DNA of 64,000 bases from Bacillota bacterium (GCA_030525285.1 JAUNFA010000007.1:16218-80217); one strand, 5' to 3'; positions 1-8,976 are shown, counted from the stretch's first letter. Notes: generated by a model not told the origin, from the sequence alone. A program made the numbers and translations.

Positions 1-130
1 TTACTATCGTGATTCTTGAAATATCAGCATCAATTTTTTCTTTTGCTGCTGTATTCATTTGGAATTTCGTATAAATTGCTTTTTTCGGAAGTTGCTTACT
101 CATTTCCGTTGTTTTTGGCAATCCAAGCAT
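1..130 (-). CDS. DUF4391 domain protein, 5' part only (runs off window)
   Basis: On the reverse strand an ATG at 130 is preceded by an excellent GAGGAGG ribosome binding site and opens a frame beginning MLGLPKTTEMSKQLPKKA that stays open to the window edge (43 codons). This beginning is typical, as I recall it, of DUF4391 proteins, which are found next to the helicase upstream of type III restriction-modification genes. It follows the helicase gene by 12 bases and is surely co-transcribed with it. Function of DUF4391 is unknown to me. The remainder, and probably mod/res genes, should lie beyond the left edge. Confidence 0.7.
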   Translation of the reverse strand, partial: MLGLPKTTEMSKQLPKKAIYTKFQMNTAAKEKIDADISRITIV

Positions 131-142
131 TTCGTCCTCCTC

Positions 143-3100
143 TTATTTCACAACTAAAAAACATATTAGTTCAAAGTCATTCAATCCTTTTATCTCACTA
201 CTCAGGAAACTAATCTGACCGCCACCTAAGAAGCTGTCTATATCACTCTCATCTTTCACTTCGATAATGGAAGCAATAGCATCTCCAAGCAAGTTAGAAT
301 ACTGCGACATATTTCTTCCATCACGTGTTTCTTTATTGAATTGTTTACAAAGTTCTGCGTCCGCTTCTGTTTTTCCTTTACAAAGATAACGCATTTTATC
401 AAGCATTTCCTTTGGAGACAAATGGTCACAAATAACTTCTCCATCATTACTGATATACACCATATAGAATGGGTGAAGTCTGTTCTGATTATCAATATTC
501 ACGCTATTAGAGCGATTTTTCAGTACATAGATTACCCCTGCCGGTGTATCATCAGTTGACTTAGCTACTGCATGAAGTCCAAACGGAGATTTATCTATAT
601 CCGGATGATGCTTAATGTAGTCAAGCAAATCAAGTCGGAATTCATTAAGTCCTAAATCCATTATTGATATTCCAGTTGTCATATCCTCAATATCTACAAC
701 CTCATCCTGCAATCGTCTAAGCTGTGCTTTTCTATATTCAAGGTCTGTCTTTTCTTCATCACTCAGAAGATTATCATCTCCCGTTGCCGTCATATCTACA
801 ATCTTCATACGTGTTTCAACTTTTGCTTTTAGATTGATGTACTCGTCAAGAGTTACATCAGGCCAAAAGTTCACAAGCTGAATAACCTTATTTTTACTTC
901 CGATACGGTCAATACGTCCGAAACGCTGGATAATACGAACCGGATTCCAATGTATATCATAATTTATCAGATAGTCGCAATCCTGCAAGTTCTGACCTTC
1001 TGAAATACAGTCGGTAGCAATAAGGAAATCAATTTCTGTATTATCATTCGGCATTAACAGTTTTTTGTCCTTTGAGATTGGCGAAAAGCAAGTCAATACC
1101 GTATTCAGGTCATTTTTTAATTTTGAACAAGTTGTGCGTCCCTCAACTGAACCGGATACCATAGCTGTATTCAATCCATATTTTTCTTTCACATAAGTAC
1201 TTACATTGTCGTAAAGGTATCTTGCTGTATCAGCAAAAGCTGTAAATACAATGACCTTTTTGTTTCCCTCGTTTATTGGATGACTTAACTTATTGTCAAT
1301 TATCTTCATCAACTCTTGCAGTTTCAAATCATGTTCCGGCGTTATATCCCCAACCATAAGAGTAAGAAGCTCCAGTGTATCTTGGTCTTTTTTCAAGCTA
1401 TCTCGCCATGATACATAATCCATATCCGCAAGACTGATTTTTACCTTTTTCCCAAAAGAGAATAAGTCATCTGTATTCTGGTCTTCATCGTCAAACTCAT
1501 TTATATCTGAAATATCAGTAAGCTCGAGACTTGTATCAGAATATTTATCAAATTCCTCGATTGTCTTAATGGTGCTTTCAATCAACTCCTTAATTCGAGT
1601 AAGCGTTAAATTGAAAGAATAAACAGAGCTTTCCATACGCTTCATTAAATTGATTGCAGTAAGCCTACGGATACCTTGTTCACGATTTGCCTGCGTAAAT
1701 CCGACATTTACTTTATTATCCTCATATATTTGAGCATACTTTTCCATCTTACTCGGAAGAATAAAATGTGTCGGTGTATATATAGTTAACGTCAGCAGCA
1801 TAAGTTGTTCAAATATCTGATTATATGTAATTGCTGATTTAAGGTCGGTCAAATGCGGTCTTAGTGATATAGGTTTTAACCTTGTCGGAAATGTACCTAT
1901 ATCAGACGTATCATAATACTTCTGAATATGCTTTCTTGAACGGGCAATCGTAACGCTGTCCAACACTTCAAAGAAATCAAAATCAAGCATTTTAAGCAAA
2001 TTTTCTGTCGTTCTATCGCAAGGCTCCCATTTACTCCAAGTATTAAATGCTCTTTGTGCATTTTTAAATATATCGTCAATGGAACGTGTTGTATTTAATT
2101 TATCATCTATGTACTCCGTATGACCTTCATACGCAAGTGCAAGCTGGTTTTTCAAGTCATTAAAACGGTTATTTACTGGTGTAGCCGAAAGCATAAGCAC
2201 TTTTGTCTTTACGCCTGCACGAATAACTTTTTTTAGAAGTTTTACATATCTATTTTCTTTATCATTTTCATCTGGATTTTCGACTATTTTTCCTCCGTTA
2301 CGGAAATTATGTGATTCATCAATAACGACAAGGTCGTAATTACCCCAATTTAATCTGTCGAGGTCAAGACCATTGGATTTTCCGTGTGTTCTGTTAAGGT
2401 CGGTATGATAAAGCACATCGTATCTCAAACGATCAGAAGCAATCGGATTATTGACATAATTATCTTTATATGTATTCCAGTTATTTGTCAGCTTCTTAGG
2501 GCAAAGTACAAGTACAGATTTATTTCTGTTTTCATAATATTTAATAACAGCAAGTGCCGTAAATGTTTTACCAAGACCTACACTGTCTGCAAGAATACAT
2601 CCGTTGTATTTTTCAAGTTTATTGATGATAGCAAGAGCTGCGTCCTTTTGGAAGTTGTACAACATACTCCAAATTTTGCTATCTTTAAATCCCGTTGCTT
2701 CATTAGGCAACACATCTTCTGAAACATCTTCCAGAAATTCATTAAAAATATTGTACAATGTCACAAAATAGATAAAATCCGGAGAATTTTCATTATATGC
2801 TGCTGTAATGCTGTCAATTACCTCATCGGTAACTTCTTGCAACACCTTATTATCGTTCCAAATCTCATTAAAACCTGCAAGTAAGGTCTTTGCCAAGGAA
2901 TTGTCCTTAACAATGGTTGTGCTGATTACATTACCCTTTTCGCAGCCAAGTTCAATTGTTGTAAAATTGTTAATCGGGGTATATCCAACATCATCTACGA
3001 CAATGCTACCCTGAATTGTCTTATCACTTATATTAGATTTGAAGCTGACCTTCTTTTTGATCCACTCTGCACATTCCTTTGCTATTGCCTTCTGCGTAAG

Positions 3101-3382
3101 TTCGTTTCTAAGTTTTATTTCAAATTCCGTACCATACAAACTACGCTCTCGATTCAGTCGTGGAATATAAAATTCTCGCTTTTCCTTTTTTGCTTTTTCT
3201 GTTATAAAAGTCGGAGATGTAAATATAAATCGTAATTCATCTATATTTGATAGCTGTTTTTTTAATTCCTGAAAAGCATAAATAGAGAAGCATGCCGCCG
3301 CAATTGACAGCTTGCTTCCTTCCTTGATTTCAACTGATAAATCATCTCTTAATGTTTTTGTTGTATTATTTATCAATTCCAT
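143..3382 (-). CDS. PLD-like/SNF2-type DEAD-box helicase, restriction-associated
   Basis: Large superfamily 2 helicase of about 1079 residues. The N-terminal 190 or so residues resemble the phospholipase D-like region of restriction-associated helicases. The motor shows Walker A (SVGLGKT, about residue 265), DESH (VVIDESHNF), motif III-like SATPVNN, and C-terminal motifs V-VI (SEGQNLQDCDYLINYD, then QRFGRIDRIG), as in SNF2/RapA-type translocases. The ATG at 3382 is chosen because GGGGAG lies 7 bases upstream; the open frame reaches back to 3409 but has no better site. It is driven by a near-perfect promoter at 3415-3443 and is followed by a DUF4391 gene. This pairing is usually part of a type III restriction-modification or related defence locus; that role is inferred from family context. 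Confidence 0.85.
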   Translation of the reverse strand: MELINNTTKTLRDDLSVEIKEGSKLSIAAACFSIYAFQELKKQLSNIDELRFIFTSPTFITEKAKKEKREFYIPRLNRERSLYGTEFEIKLRNELTQKAIAKECAEWIKKKVSFKSNISDKTIQGSIVVDDVGYTPINNFTTIELGCEKGNVISTTIVKDNSLAKTLLAGFNEIWNDNKVLQEVTDEVIDSITAAYNENSPDFIYFVTLYNIFNEFLEDVSEDVLPNEATGFKDSKIWSMLYNFQKDAALAIINKLEKYNGCILADSVGLGKTFTALAVIKYYENRNKSVLVLCPKKLTNNWNTYKDNYVNNPIASDRLRYDVLYHTDLNRTHGKSNGLDLDRLNWGNYDLVVIDESHNFRNGGKIVENPDENDKENRYVKLLKKVIRAGVKTKVLMLSATPVNNRFNDLKNQLALAYEGHTEYIDDKLNTTRSIDDIFKNAQRAFNTWSKWEPCDRTTENLLKMLDFDFFEVLDSVTIARSRKHIQKYYDTSDIGTFPTRLKPISLRPHLTDLKSAITYNQIFEQLMLLTLTIYTPTHFILPSKMEKYAQIYEDNKVNVGFTQANREQGIRRLTAINLMKRMESSVYSFNLTLTRIKELIESTIKTIEEFDKYSDTSLELTDISDINEFDDEDQNTDDLFSFGKKVKISLADMDYVSWRDSLKKDQDTLELLTLMVGDITPEHDLKLQELMKIIDNKLSHPINEGNKKVIVFTAFADTARYLYDNVSTYVKEKYGLNTAMVSGSVEGRTTCSKLKNDLNTVLTCFSPISKDKKLLMPNDNTEIDFLIATDCISEGQNLQDCDYLINYDIHWNPVRIIQRFGRIDRIGSKNKVIQLVNFWPDVTLDEYINLKAKVETRMKIVDMTATGDDNLLSDEEKTDLEYRKAQLRRLQDEVVDIEDMTTGISIMDLGLNEFRLDLLDYIKHHPDIDKSPFGLHAVAKSTDDTPAGVIYVLKNRSNSVNIDNQNRLHPFYMVYISNDGEVICDHLSPKEMLDKMRYLCKGKTEADAELCKQFNKETRDGRNMSQYSNLLGDAIASIIEVKDESDIDSFLGGGQISFLSSEIKGLNDFELICFLVVK

Positions 3383-3414
3383 TGTAAATTCTCCCCGTGC
3401 TTCTATCATCTAAC

Positions 3415-3443
3415 ATTATATGTTATATTTTCAGTTCTCTCAA
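3415..3443 (-). promoter_or_regulatory. Sigma-A promoter of helicase/DUF4391 operon
   Basis: Reading the reverse strand: TTGAGA (3438-3443), a 17-base spacer, then TATAAT (3415-3420). This is an almost perfect vegetative promoter, placing the transcript start about 25-30 bases before the helicase ATG. Confidence 0.8.
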
Positions 3444-3467
3444 GATTTCAGGCATATGCGCACCACA

Positions 3468-3507
3468 AAATGGATGTCTCCTGTAAAATACAGGAAAACA
3501 TCCATTT
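3468..3507. terminator. Hairpin terminator between DUF1015 gene and helicase promoter
   Basis: AAATGGATGT (3468-3477) pairs with ACATCCATTT (3498-3507), and an inner CCTGT/ACAGG stem adds to it. It lies just downstream of the DUF1015 gene and upstream of the helicase promoter, as expected for a terminator, although the following U-tract is short. Confidence 0.6.
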
Positions 3508-3562
3508 GTTCTGATTGATTAATAATATTTGTCCAGTAAACCTGGTAACTATCAGGTTAAAG

Positions 3563-4813
3563 CTATTTGATGCTACGTGCTTCAACATAATATCTCTTCT
3601 CACGGCTATGTCCCATTGAGAAGGTCTTTCTTGGCAATGATCCATCAGCAATAACTCCACGGAACAGCTGACTCTTTTCCATTGCCGGAAGCAGGAATCC
3701 GATTGATTCCGGCTTGGCAGCCAGTGCGATAAGTGCATCGTCATCGTGGATGTAATCAATATCGCCGCCCTTTGCTTTAAGGTATTCATCAAGCCATTCC
3801 TGAAGCACACCTACTGCCAGTTCTCCCTTTGCTTTATCGAGGTAAACCGTCTCACATTCATCTCCGATATAGACCCTTGCTTCAAATCCAGCATCCGGTT
3901 CGTCAACACAGATTGCAGCCTTTGCATCTGCCAGAACCATATGAGGATCAAGTCCCATAACAATTCTGTGAATCGGTTCAAATACCTGAGCCTCATCGTG
4001 AATGTTCTCAACCTCAACCAGAGCATATCTTGCAGGATGATTCGAAAGATCAACTCCAGGATTTGCTGCTTTCAGTTCTTCATAGCATGTTTTGGCTGTT
4101 GCCAGGGAATGGTTGCCGTCACCTGTAGCTAAAATCATCGGTGCACCTTCCAGATCCGCATACTTTTTGCCTACATTAGCACTGTATTCAGCAAAAACTT
4201 CATTAAATGCTTCTACATCAGCTCCCTCAACAAGCCATCCGACAATGTGTCCGCCGTCTTCCATAAGGTCGCACTCGTATACCTTCTTAAGTGACTCCTT
4301 CTTGGCTGTAACCGGCTCGATAAGAACCTTTTCGTGGTCATCTACCAGCATGATAATGTGAGGAAGTTCAATTGCTGCATTCTTTCTCACTCTTACTCTT
4401 GGCGGAATTCTTTCGATTACTGTTCTCTCAGTAGCTCTAATATCAGTAGTTGCCTCCTGTGTGAAATCATATGCTTCAAGATCGACCATTCCTACCAGGC
4501 CCTTCCTTATAGTTCCATTCTCCATTGTTCTTTCAACATATATGAATGAATTTGCATATGTATTAAACACGCCGTCAGCAATATATTCGTCCATGGTTTT
4601 ATTAATGAGAGCAGTCTGAGTTTCCTCTTCAGGAGTGCCAAGTAACGCTTCCGGAAGCACCAGATTAATGGTTGAATGACAACCCTCTGCATTGGCTCTT
4701 ACTCTCTGCCAGTAATCATAATCAGATGTAAACTGGTCGCATGCAATTACAGCCCATTTTTCCATTGGGGCATCCTTGGGCAGAAGAATGTCTGCCGGCT
4801 TAAAAATGCTCAT
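3563..4813 (-). CDS. DUF1015 family protein
   Basis: About 416 residues starting MSIFKPADILLPKDA. The full-length family (DUF1015/COG4198) is recognised by the opening 'kPaDillP' segment, the conserved CDQFTSDYDYW stretch and the GDGNHSLATAK motif near the middle. Biochemical function is not established; in Clostridia such genes often sit near serC/serA serine biosynthesis genes, but not here. The ATG at 4813 is chosen because GGAG lies 8 bases upstream; an ATG two codons earlier (4819) leaves only two bases. It appears monocistronic, ending in the hairpin at 3468-3507. Confidence 0.8.
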   Translation of the reverse strand: MSIFKPADILLPKDAPMEKWAVIACDQFTSDYDYWQRVRANAEGCHSTINLVLPEALLGTPEEETQTALINKTMDEYIADGVFNTYANSFIYVERTMENGTIRKGLVGMVDLEAYDFTQEATTDIRATERTVIERIPPRVRVRKNAAIELPHIIMLVDDHEKVLIEPVTAKKESLKKVYECDLMEDGGHIVGWLVEGADVEAFNEVFAEYSANVGKKYADLEGAPMILATGDGNHSLATAKTCYEELKAANPGVDLSNHPARYALVEVENIHDEAQVFEPIHRIVMGLDPHMVLADAKAAICVDEPDAGFEARVYIGDECETVYLDKAKGELAVGVLQEWLDEYLKAKGGDIDYIHDDDALIALAAKPESIGFLLPAMEKSQLFRGVIADGSLPRKTFSMGHSREKRYYVEARSIK

Positions 4814-4965
4814 GTTCATGTCTCCTTTGTTTAAATATATATAATGCATCAGCCTCCCCAGGCTCTTTTCATTATATAATACCCCACCTACTTATTAAAC
4901 CGTCTTTTGTTCATAATCCGAAATTCAAGTCTTAAGAGCACCTCACTTAATATAAACTTCTGAGC

Positions 4966-5004
4966 AAAATTATAACCACCCTTCAAAAGGGTGGTTATAA
5001 TTTT
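4966..5004. terminator. Perfect 18-bp inverted repeat (bidirectional terminator)
   Basis: The arm AAAATTATAACCACCCTT (4966-4983) is perfectly complementary to 4987-5004, with a 3-base CAA loop and a U-tract in either direction. It sits at the point where the truncated reading frame 5010-5118 loses its protein-like character. It would stop transcription from the AAA/DUF4143 gene. Confidence 0.8.
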
Positions 5005-5118
5005 ACATTCCACAAGAACTGCCAAACGTTCATTTTCAAAACGAAGGTCAAGAAATTTGTGCTGAGTTCCAGTTGTAGCCTTTTGCTCATCCGTGTTTAT
5101 GTTCCAACGCCAATCCAA
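5005..5118 (-). pseudogene. Truncated gene start, DNA-methylase-like N-terminal remnant
   Basis: A short frame on the reverse strand begins with MDWRWNINTDEQKATTG and contains KFLDLRFENERLAVLVECK, which reads like the N-terminal part of large DNA-methylase/restriction-related proteins. It then runs straight into the perfect terminator hairpin at 4966-5004, where the predicted protein becomes meaningless. It overlaps the 3' end of the AAA/DUF4143 gene by about 30 bases in another frame. I regard it as a remnant of a larger gene that was truncated when the ATPase gene arrived or recombined. The family assignment is tentative. Confidence 0.4.
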
Positions 5119-6427
5119 TCAACCGGTCGGCTTGATCTGCCATAAACAGTGGAATATTCAGCACATCATCATCAAGCTTCAGATTATTCAGAGAGAATCG
5201 AATACGGAGTTTGACCTTGTCCGGGAACAACTCCTTGAACTTCTTAAGGCTCTTGCTGGTGGTATTGGCTTCGGATTTGACTTCAATCGGGAAAATATCA
5301 TTTTCTCTCTGAATGAGGAAATCCACTTCATACGGAGGATTTGTTTGCGTCCAGTACCGAGGAACCACTTCAAACTGCGTAATGAGCGTTTGTAGCACAT
5401 AGTTCTCGGTTAATGCCCCCTTGAACTCGGTAAACAGGCGGTTGCCTTCTCCGAAAGCCGTAGGTGCCAGTTGCGCCAGACGGCGGAGCAGACCAACATC
5501 CACCAAATAAATCTTAAAGGCCGAGATGTCATCATAGGCAGCCACTGGAAGGCCAGGAGCGGAGCTGCGGTAGATTTTATGAACCAATCGGGCATCCACC
5601 AACCACTGCAAAGCATCCTCGTACTCACGGGCTCTGGCCCCTTCTTTGACAACCCTGTAGATAAACTTTTTATTCTCCCTTGCCAGTTGAGAAGGAATCG
5701 ATTTCCAGATCATCGAAATCTTTGGGAACTCGCTGATATTGGGATGTTTTGCAAAGTCCCGCTCATACGCACCGATAATACCAGACAAGGCTTCTTGCAT
5801 AGCTGCAACATCCCTTGCCTCTGTCCACATCTTAACTGATTCCGGCATACCGCCAGTCACATAGTACATTTTCAATTTCTCATACAGAGGATTAAAGAAC
5901 GCATCGGGAATCGGTTCAATGGTATTTACCGTTTCCAGATACTTTGCTAAGTTTTCATCACCGTTGGCAAGCAGAAATTCTGTGAAGGTCATAGGGTCAA
6001 TCTGCATGAAGTTGACCTTGCCTACCGGGAAGGAAGATGGCTTTGCCAGAGCAATGCCCAGCAGAGAACCGGCGCAGACAATGTGATACTGCGGGGCATT
6101 CTCACAAAAATATTTCATGGAGTTGATGACCTTAGGGCAGTCCTGCACCTCATCAAAGATGATGAGGGTCTTTTCCGGCACTATTTTCTGACCGCTTGCC
6201 AGCATCAAATTTTGCAGGATACGGTCAACATCTTTTGTAGTTTCAAAAAATTGCTTATATTCCTCATTCTCGTCAAAGTTGAAATAGGCGGTATTTTCAT
6301 AATATTGTCTGCCGAACTCTTTCAGAATCCAAGTCTTACCCACCTGACGTACGCCCTTCAAGATTAAAGGCTTGCGGTAGGGAGAATTTTTCCAATCCAG
6401 CAACTTTTTTAAGATAAATCGTTCCAT
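5087..6427 (-). CDS. AAA ATPase with C-terminal DUF4143 domain
   Basis: About 446 residues starting MERFILKKLLDWKN. The N-terminal AAA_14 domain has Walker A GVRQVGKT (about residues 25-32) and Walker B LIIFDEVQD. The C-terminal DUF4143 region has a PD-(D/E)XK-like arrangement, EVDFLI followed by FPIEVKSE. The family is common in anaerobes in many copies and is suspected of roles in defence or toxin-antitoxin-like functions, but its activity is unproven. The ATG at 6427 is chosen for its GAGGAG at 7 bases; the frame's upstream ATG (6442) overlaps the ribosome site. Flanked by truncated genes and hairpins, it looks like a mobile-type insertion. Confidence 0.85.
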   Translation of the reverse strand: MERFILKKLLDWKNSPYRKPLILKGVRQVGKTWILKEFGRQYYENTAYFNFDENEEYKQFFETTKDVDRILQNLMLASGQKIVPEKTLIIFDEVQDCPKVINSMKYFCENAPQYHIVCAGSLLGIALAKPSSFPVGKVNFMQIDPMTFTEFLLANGDENLAKYLETVNTIEPIPDAFFNPLYEKLKMYYVTGGMPESVKMWTEARDVAAMQEALSGIIGAYERDFAKHPNISEFPKISMIWKSIPSQLARENKKFIYRVVKEGARAREYEDALQWLVDARLVHKIYRSSAPGLPVAAYDDISAFKIYLVDVGLLRRLAQLAPTAFGEGNRLFTEFKGALTENYVLQTLITQFEVVPRYWTQTNPPYEVDFLIQRENDIFPIEVKSEANTTSKSLKKFKELFPDKVKLRIRFSLNNLKLDDDVLNIPLFMADQADRLIGLALEHKHG

Positions 6428-6509
6428 AGAATCACTCCTCACATTTTTATTGGAGTTTTATGCTTTATAATCACACTTTTATTATATGCGAAATCCATAT
6501 AAATCACAA

Positions 6510-6725
6510 TCACAAAATTATTTGTTTTTTATGCTCATAGATCACATTTCTATATGAGATGCCGTATTTTCCAAGCGGTTTATCGCTTGTGTAGCTTAAC
6601 CGAATATCAGGGATAAGATAATCACCGCAACTGGTATAAATCAATTCCTGTGCCATAGTCATTCCGCCAATCATTTCATCTTGCAACTCTATTGTAAGTG
6701 ATACTCCTTCAAAAGGAATTGTCAA
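6510..6725 (-). pseudogene. TnpV-like transposon protein, truncated
   Basis: A 71-codon frame whose second half (LIYTSCGDYLIPDIRL, then KPLGKYGISYRN and YEHKK) matches my recollection of the N-terminal half of TnpV, a protein carried by Tn4451-type and other integrative elements of Clostridia. Real TnpV proteins are about 120 residues and continue after the HKK segment; here the frame stops. The first 25 residues are unlike TnpV and may come from another gene. It is most likely the scar of a lost element. Confidence 0.5.
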
Positions 6726-6758
6726 ATGGAGCAGTAATCTGCCTTGATAGAATTCTCA

Positions 6759-6831
6759 CACCCGCATAGCGGGTGGTTGATATCTCGTGCGCCAGCGCAC
6801 TCGACACGGGCTTATACGCCCTACAATCAAC
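6759..6831. other. Cluster of nested small hairpins next to TnpV remnant
   Basis: Three compact palindromes follow one another: CACCCGC/GCGGGTG (6759-6775), GTGCG/CGCAC (6787-6800), and GGGC/GCCC (6808-6821). The last two are enclosed by an outer stem GTTGAT (6776-6781) / ATCAAC (6826-6831), giving a three-way junction. GC content is higher than in neighbouring intergenic DNA. It could be the structured end of a transposon or a small structured RNA. No coding potential was seen in 6726-6910. Confidence 0.5.
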
Positions 6832-6910
6832 AAAAGAGCCGCCGCTTTTGCGACGACCCCTCTGCTCATATCTTACCGTTACAATTCATAATATCATTGC
6901 GGTTTGATTC

Positions 6911-8113
6911 TTAAATAATGCCATCCTTTTCGAGATCTGCAAGTTTAGCTTCATCGTATCCGAGAAGTTCTGCATATACAGCTGTATTATCCTCACCCAG
7001 TACAGGTGCAGCCTTCTGCGGCTTATCTTCATAACCATGAATCTTGATTGGACATCCAGGAATCTTAATCTCTGCGTCCATACCTGGCTGGTCAACAGTC
7101 CACAGCATGTTTCTTGAAGCGATAAGCTCTGAATCTGCAATTGTAGGGATATCATTAATAGGTCCGAATGGAATGCTGTAAGGAACAATCAGTTCTTCAA
7201 GTTCTTCGTAAGTCTTTGTCTTAGTAACTTTCTCAATAGCATCCTTAAGGTCAGGCAGATAGTTTTCACATCTGAGTTCGTTTGTCTTGAATCTTGGATC
7301 ATCAAGCAGTTCAGGAATTCCCAGTGCTTCACAAAGGTTTATGAACATTTTGTCAGTACCGCAACCCATTACGAAGTCCATATCCTTAGCTGAGAAGGAA
7401 TCAAATGGAGCAATTCCCGGGTCAATGTTGCCGGCTCTCATTGGAGTTTCGCCTGCTACAGTGTAATTTACAACGAAATTTTCCATTACTGAGAAAAGTG
7501 TGTCGACCATTGATACGTCGATTCTTGAACCTTCACCTGTTGCCTGCTTCTTGTAAAGTGCAGCCAGAATTCCCATGCAGCAATATGCACCCGAATAGTT
7601 GTCACCAATTGAAGGTCCCAACTTAACAGGAGGCGCATCAGGAAATCCTGTAACAGTCATCATTCCTGACATTCCCTGTGCGATAATGTCATAAGCAGGT
7701 CTCTTTGCCAGCTTGCCCTCAAGTCCGAAACCTGAAATGTTAGCGTATATGATTCCAGGGTTCAGTTCCTTCATGTAATCATAGCTGAATCCTAATTTTT
7801 CGAGGGTTCCAACCTTGTAGTTTTCTACTACAACGTCAGCTTCCTTAATCATATCAGCGAAGATTTCTTTACCTGCATCTTCTTTCATATTGAGTGTAAT
7901 GCCCTTCTTATTTCTGTTCACATAAGCGAAGTAAGCACTCCAGTCGTTCTTGAAAGGTCCCCATGTTCTTGTCTGATCACCTGTTCCGGGTCTTTCGATT
8001 TTGATTACCTCAGCACCCATGTCAGCCAGGTTCATTGTACAGAACGGGCCGCTGTATGCCTGAGTCAGGTCAAGAACGCGAACCCCTTCAAGTGGTTTTC
8101 TCAATTCAGTCAT
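6911..8113 (-). CDS. Family III CoA-transferase (CaiB/BaiF type)
   Basis: A 400-residue, full-length class III CoA-transferase. It opens with the family hallmark LEGVRVLDLTQAYSGPF, followed by MGAEVIKIERPG. The catalytic aspartate, which forms the acyl-aspartyl anhydride (Asp169 in oxalate formyl-CoA transferase), aligns with Asp171 in GPSIGDNYSGAY. Substrate cannot be read from sequence. A BCCT transporter lies two genes upstream, recalling carnitine-type (cai) loci, but no crotonobetaine-specific partner is present. The start has AGGAG 10 bases upstream. It has its own unusual promoter region (8182-8233). Confidence 0.9.
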   Translation of the reverse strand: MTELRKPLEGVRVLDLTQAYSGPFCTMNLADMGAEVIKIERPGTGDQTRTWGPFKNDWSAYFAYVNRNKKGITLNMKEDAGKEIFADMIKEADVVVENYKVGTLEKLGFSYDYMKELNPGIIYANISGFGLEGKLAKRPAYDIIAQGMSGMMTVTGFPDAPPVKLGPSIGDNYSGAYCCMGILAALYKKQATGEGSRIDVSMVDTLFSVMENFVVNYTVAGETPMRAGNIDPGIAPFDSFSAKDMDFVMGCGTDKMFINLCEALGIPELLDDPRFKTNELRCENYLPDLKDAIEKVTKTKTYEELEELIVPYSIPFGPINDIPTIADSELIASRNMLWTVDQPGMDAEIKIPGCPIKIHGYEDKPQKAAPVLGEDNTAVYAELLGYDEAKLADLEKDGII

Positions 8114-8181
8114 TTCTTCAATTCTCCTCTTCCGTTTTTACTTAAATTCCGCATAATAGCCTATGTTAATTGCGTGAAATA

Positions 8182-8233
8182 ATTGTATCACAAACGCAGA
8201 AAAATATCGTTAATTTTGTAACTTTATCGTTAA
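8182..8233 (-). promoter_or_regulatory. Candidate activator-dependent promoter with direct repeats
   Basis: On the reverse strand an extended -10 (TGATACAAT; hexamer at 8182-8187) lacks a -35 hexamer. In its place two direct copies of TTAACGATA (plus-strand TATCGTTAA at 8205-8213 and 8225-8233) are exactly 20 bp apart, two helical turns. This is the layout of a regulator binding twice on one DNA face next to RNA polymerase. The regulator is unknown. Confidence 0.5.
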
Positions 8234-8311
8234 AAATTTATATAAATTTAGCATTAAATTTACCCTGTTTTTCTTTACCCCATCCAATACCTGTTTTATT
8301 TAAAAAATCGC

Positions 8312-8365
8312 GAGTTTTACCGCGATAAAACTCTCACAAAACGACAAAACCGGCAGTGTGCCGGT
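8312..8365 (-). terminator. Tandem hairpin terminators after YcxB-like gene
   Basis: The first hairpin, ACCGGCA/TGCCGGT (8349-8365), is followed on the reverse strand by GAGTTTTA/TAAAACTC (8312-8333), which runs into a T-rich tract just beyond. Together they separate the YcxB-like gene from the CoA-transferase. Confidence 0.7.
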
Positions 8366-8384
8366 CTTGTAATTATCTGATTAT

Positions 8385-8912
8385 TCACTGGTCGTAGACG
8401 ATAAATTTAATGTTATCAGCAAGGATTTTTCTCACCGCATTCTGTTGTGATTCATTCATCACTCTCTTGGGAATGCAGACTGTTATATCTCCATTCATTC
8501 TTATCGCAAAGCTGTCTTTGAGTTCCAATGCTCGTGAATTTTTGTCGCCTTTCAACTCCAGTTCCTGAGAACTGTTTCCCATTATTATTTTGCCATCATT
8601 TGTGAGCTTTATTTCGTAGGTACCGTCTATCTTCGCTACCCGTTTCGCACCTTTTCTTGCCTTAAGCATAGGACTGTAGAACACATATGATGTCAGAATT
8701 ACGGCAAATATTACTATCGTAAAATAATAATATCTGTCCGGATGCAGTGCAAACATGGTCATTATAGCAACGGTTACCGCCACCATCGCCGTCATTACAG
8801 CATATTTTGTTTTTTTCTTCCACCTGACAGCCAATGCCAGAAATGCATTATATGCTTCTTCGTATGTAAGCTGATATCTGAAAGTATATTTCTTTTTTCT
8901 GTTCTCAGTCAT
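8385..8912 (-). CDS. YcxB-like membrane protein
   Basis: A 175-residue protein with a basic N-terminus, two closely spaced hydrophobic segments (about residues 38-56 and 63-80), and a soluble C-terminal domain containing the IPKRVM stretch typical of YcxB-like proteins, where 'P-K-R' precedes a helix. Function is unknown; the family consists of small membrane proteins without an assigned role. GGAG lies 7 bases before the ATG. It stands between two terminators, so it is probably a single-gene unit. Confidence 0.65.
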   Translation of the reverse strand: MTENRKKKYTFRYQLTYEEAYNAFLALAVRWKKKTKYAVMTAMVAVTVAIMTMFALHPDRYYYFTIVIFAVILTSYVFYSPMLKARKGAKRVAKIDGTYEIKLTNDGKIIMGNSSQELELKGDKNSRALELKDSFAIRMNGDITVCIPKRVMNESQQNAVRKILADNIKFIVYDQ

Positions 8913-8932
8913 GTTCAGTCTCCGATTTCAAA

Positions 8933-8960
8933 ATATCCGTGGGTTATTACCCACGGATAT
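8933..8960 (-). terminator. Terminator of BCCT transporter operon
   Basis: A perfect 12-bp stem ATATCCGTGGGT/ACCCACGGATAT (8933-8944 and 8949-8960) with a 4-base loop, followed on the reverse strand by TTTTG. It closes the operon that ends with the BCCT gene. Confidence 0.85.
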
Positions 8961-8976
8961 TATAGCACAGTTTATC

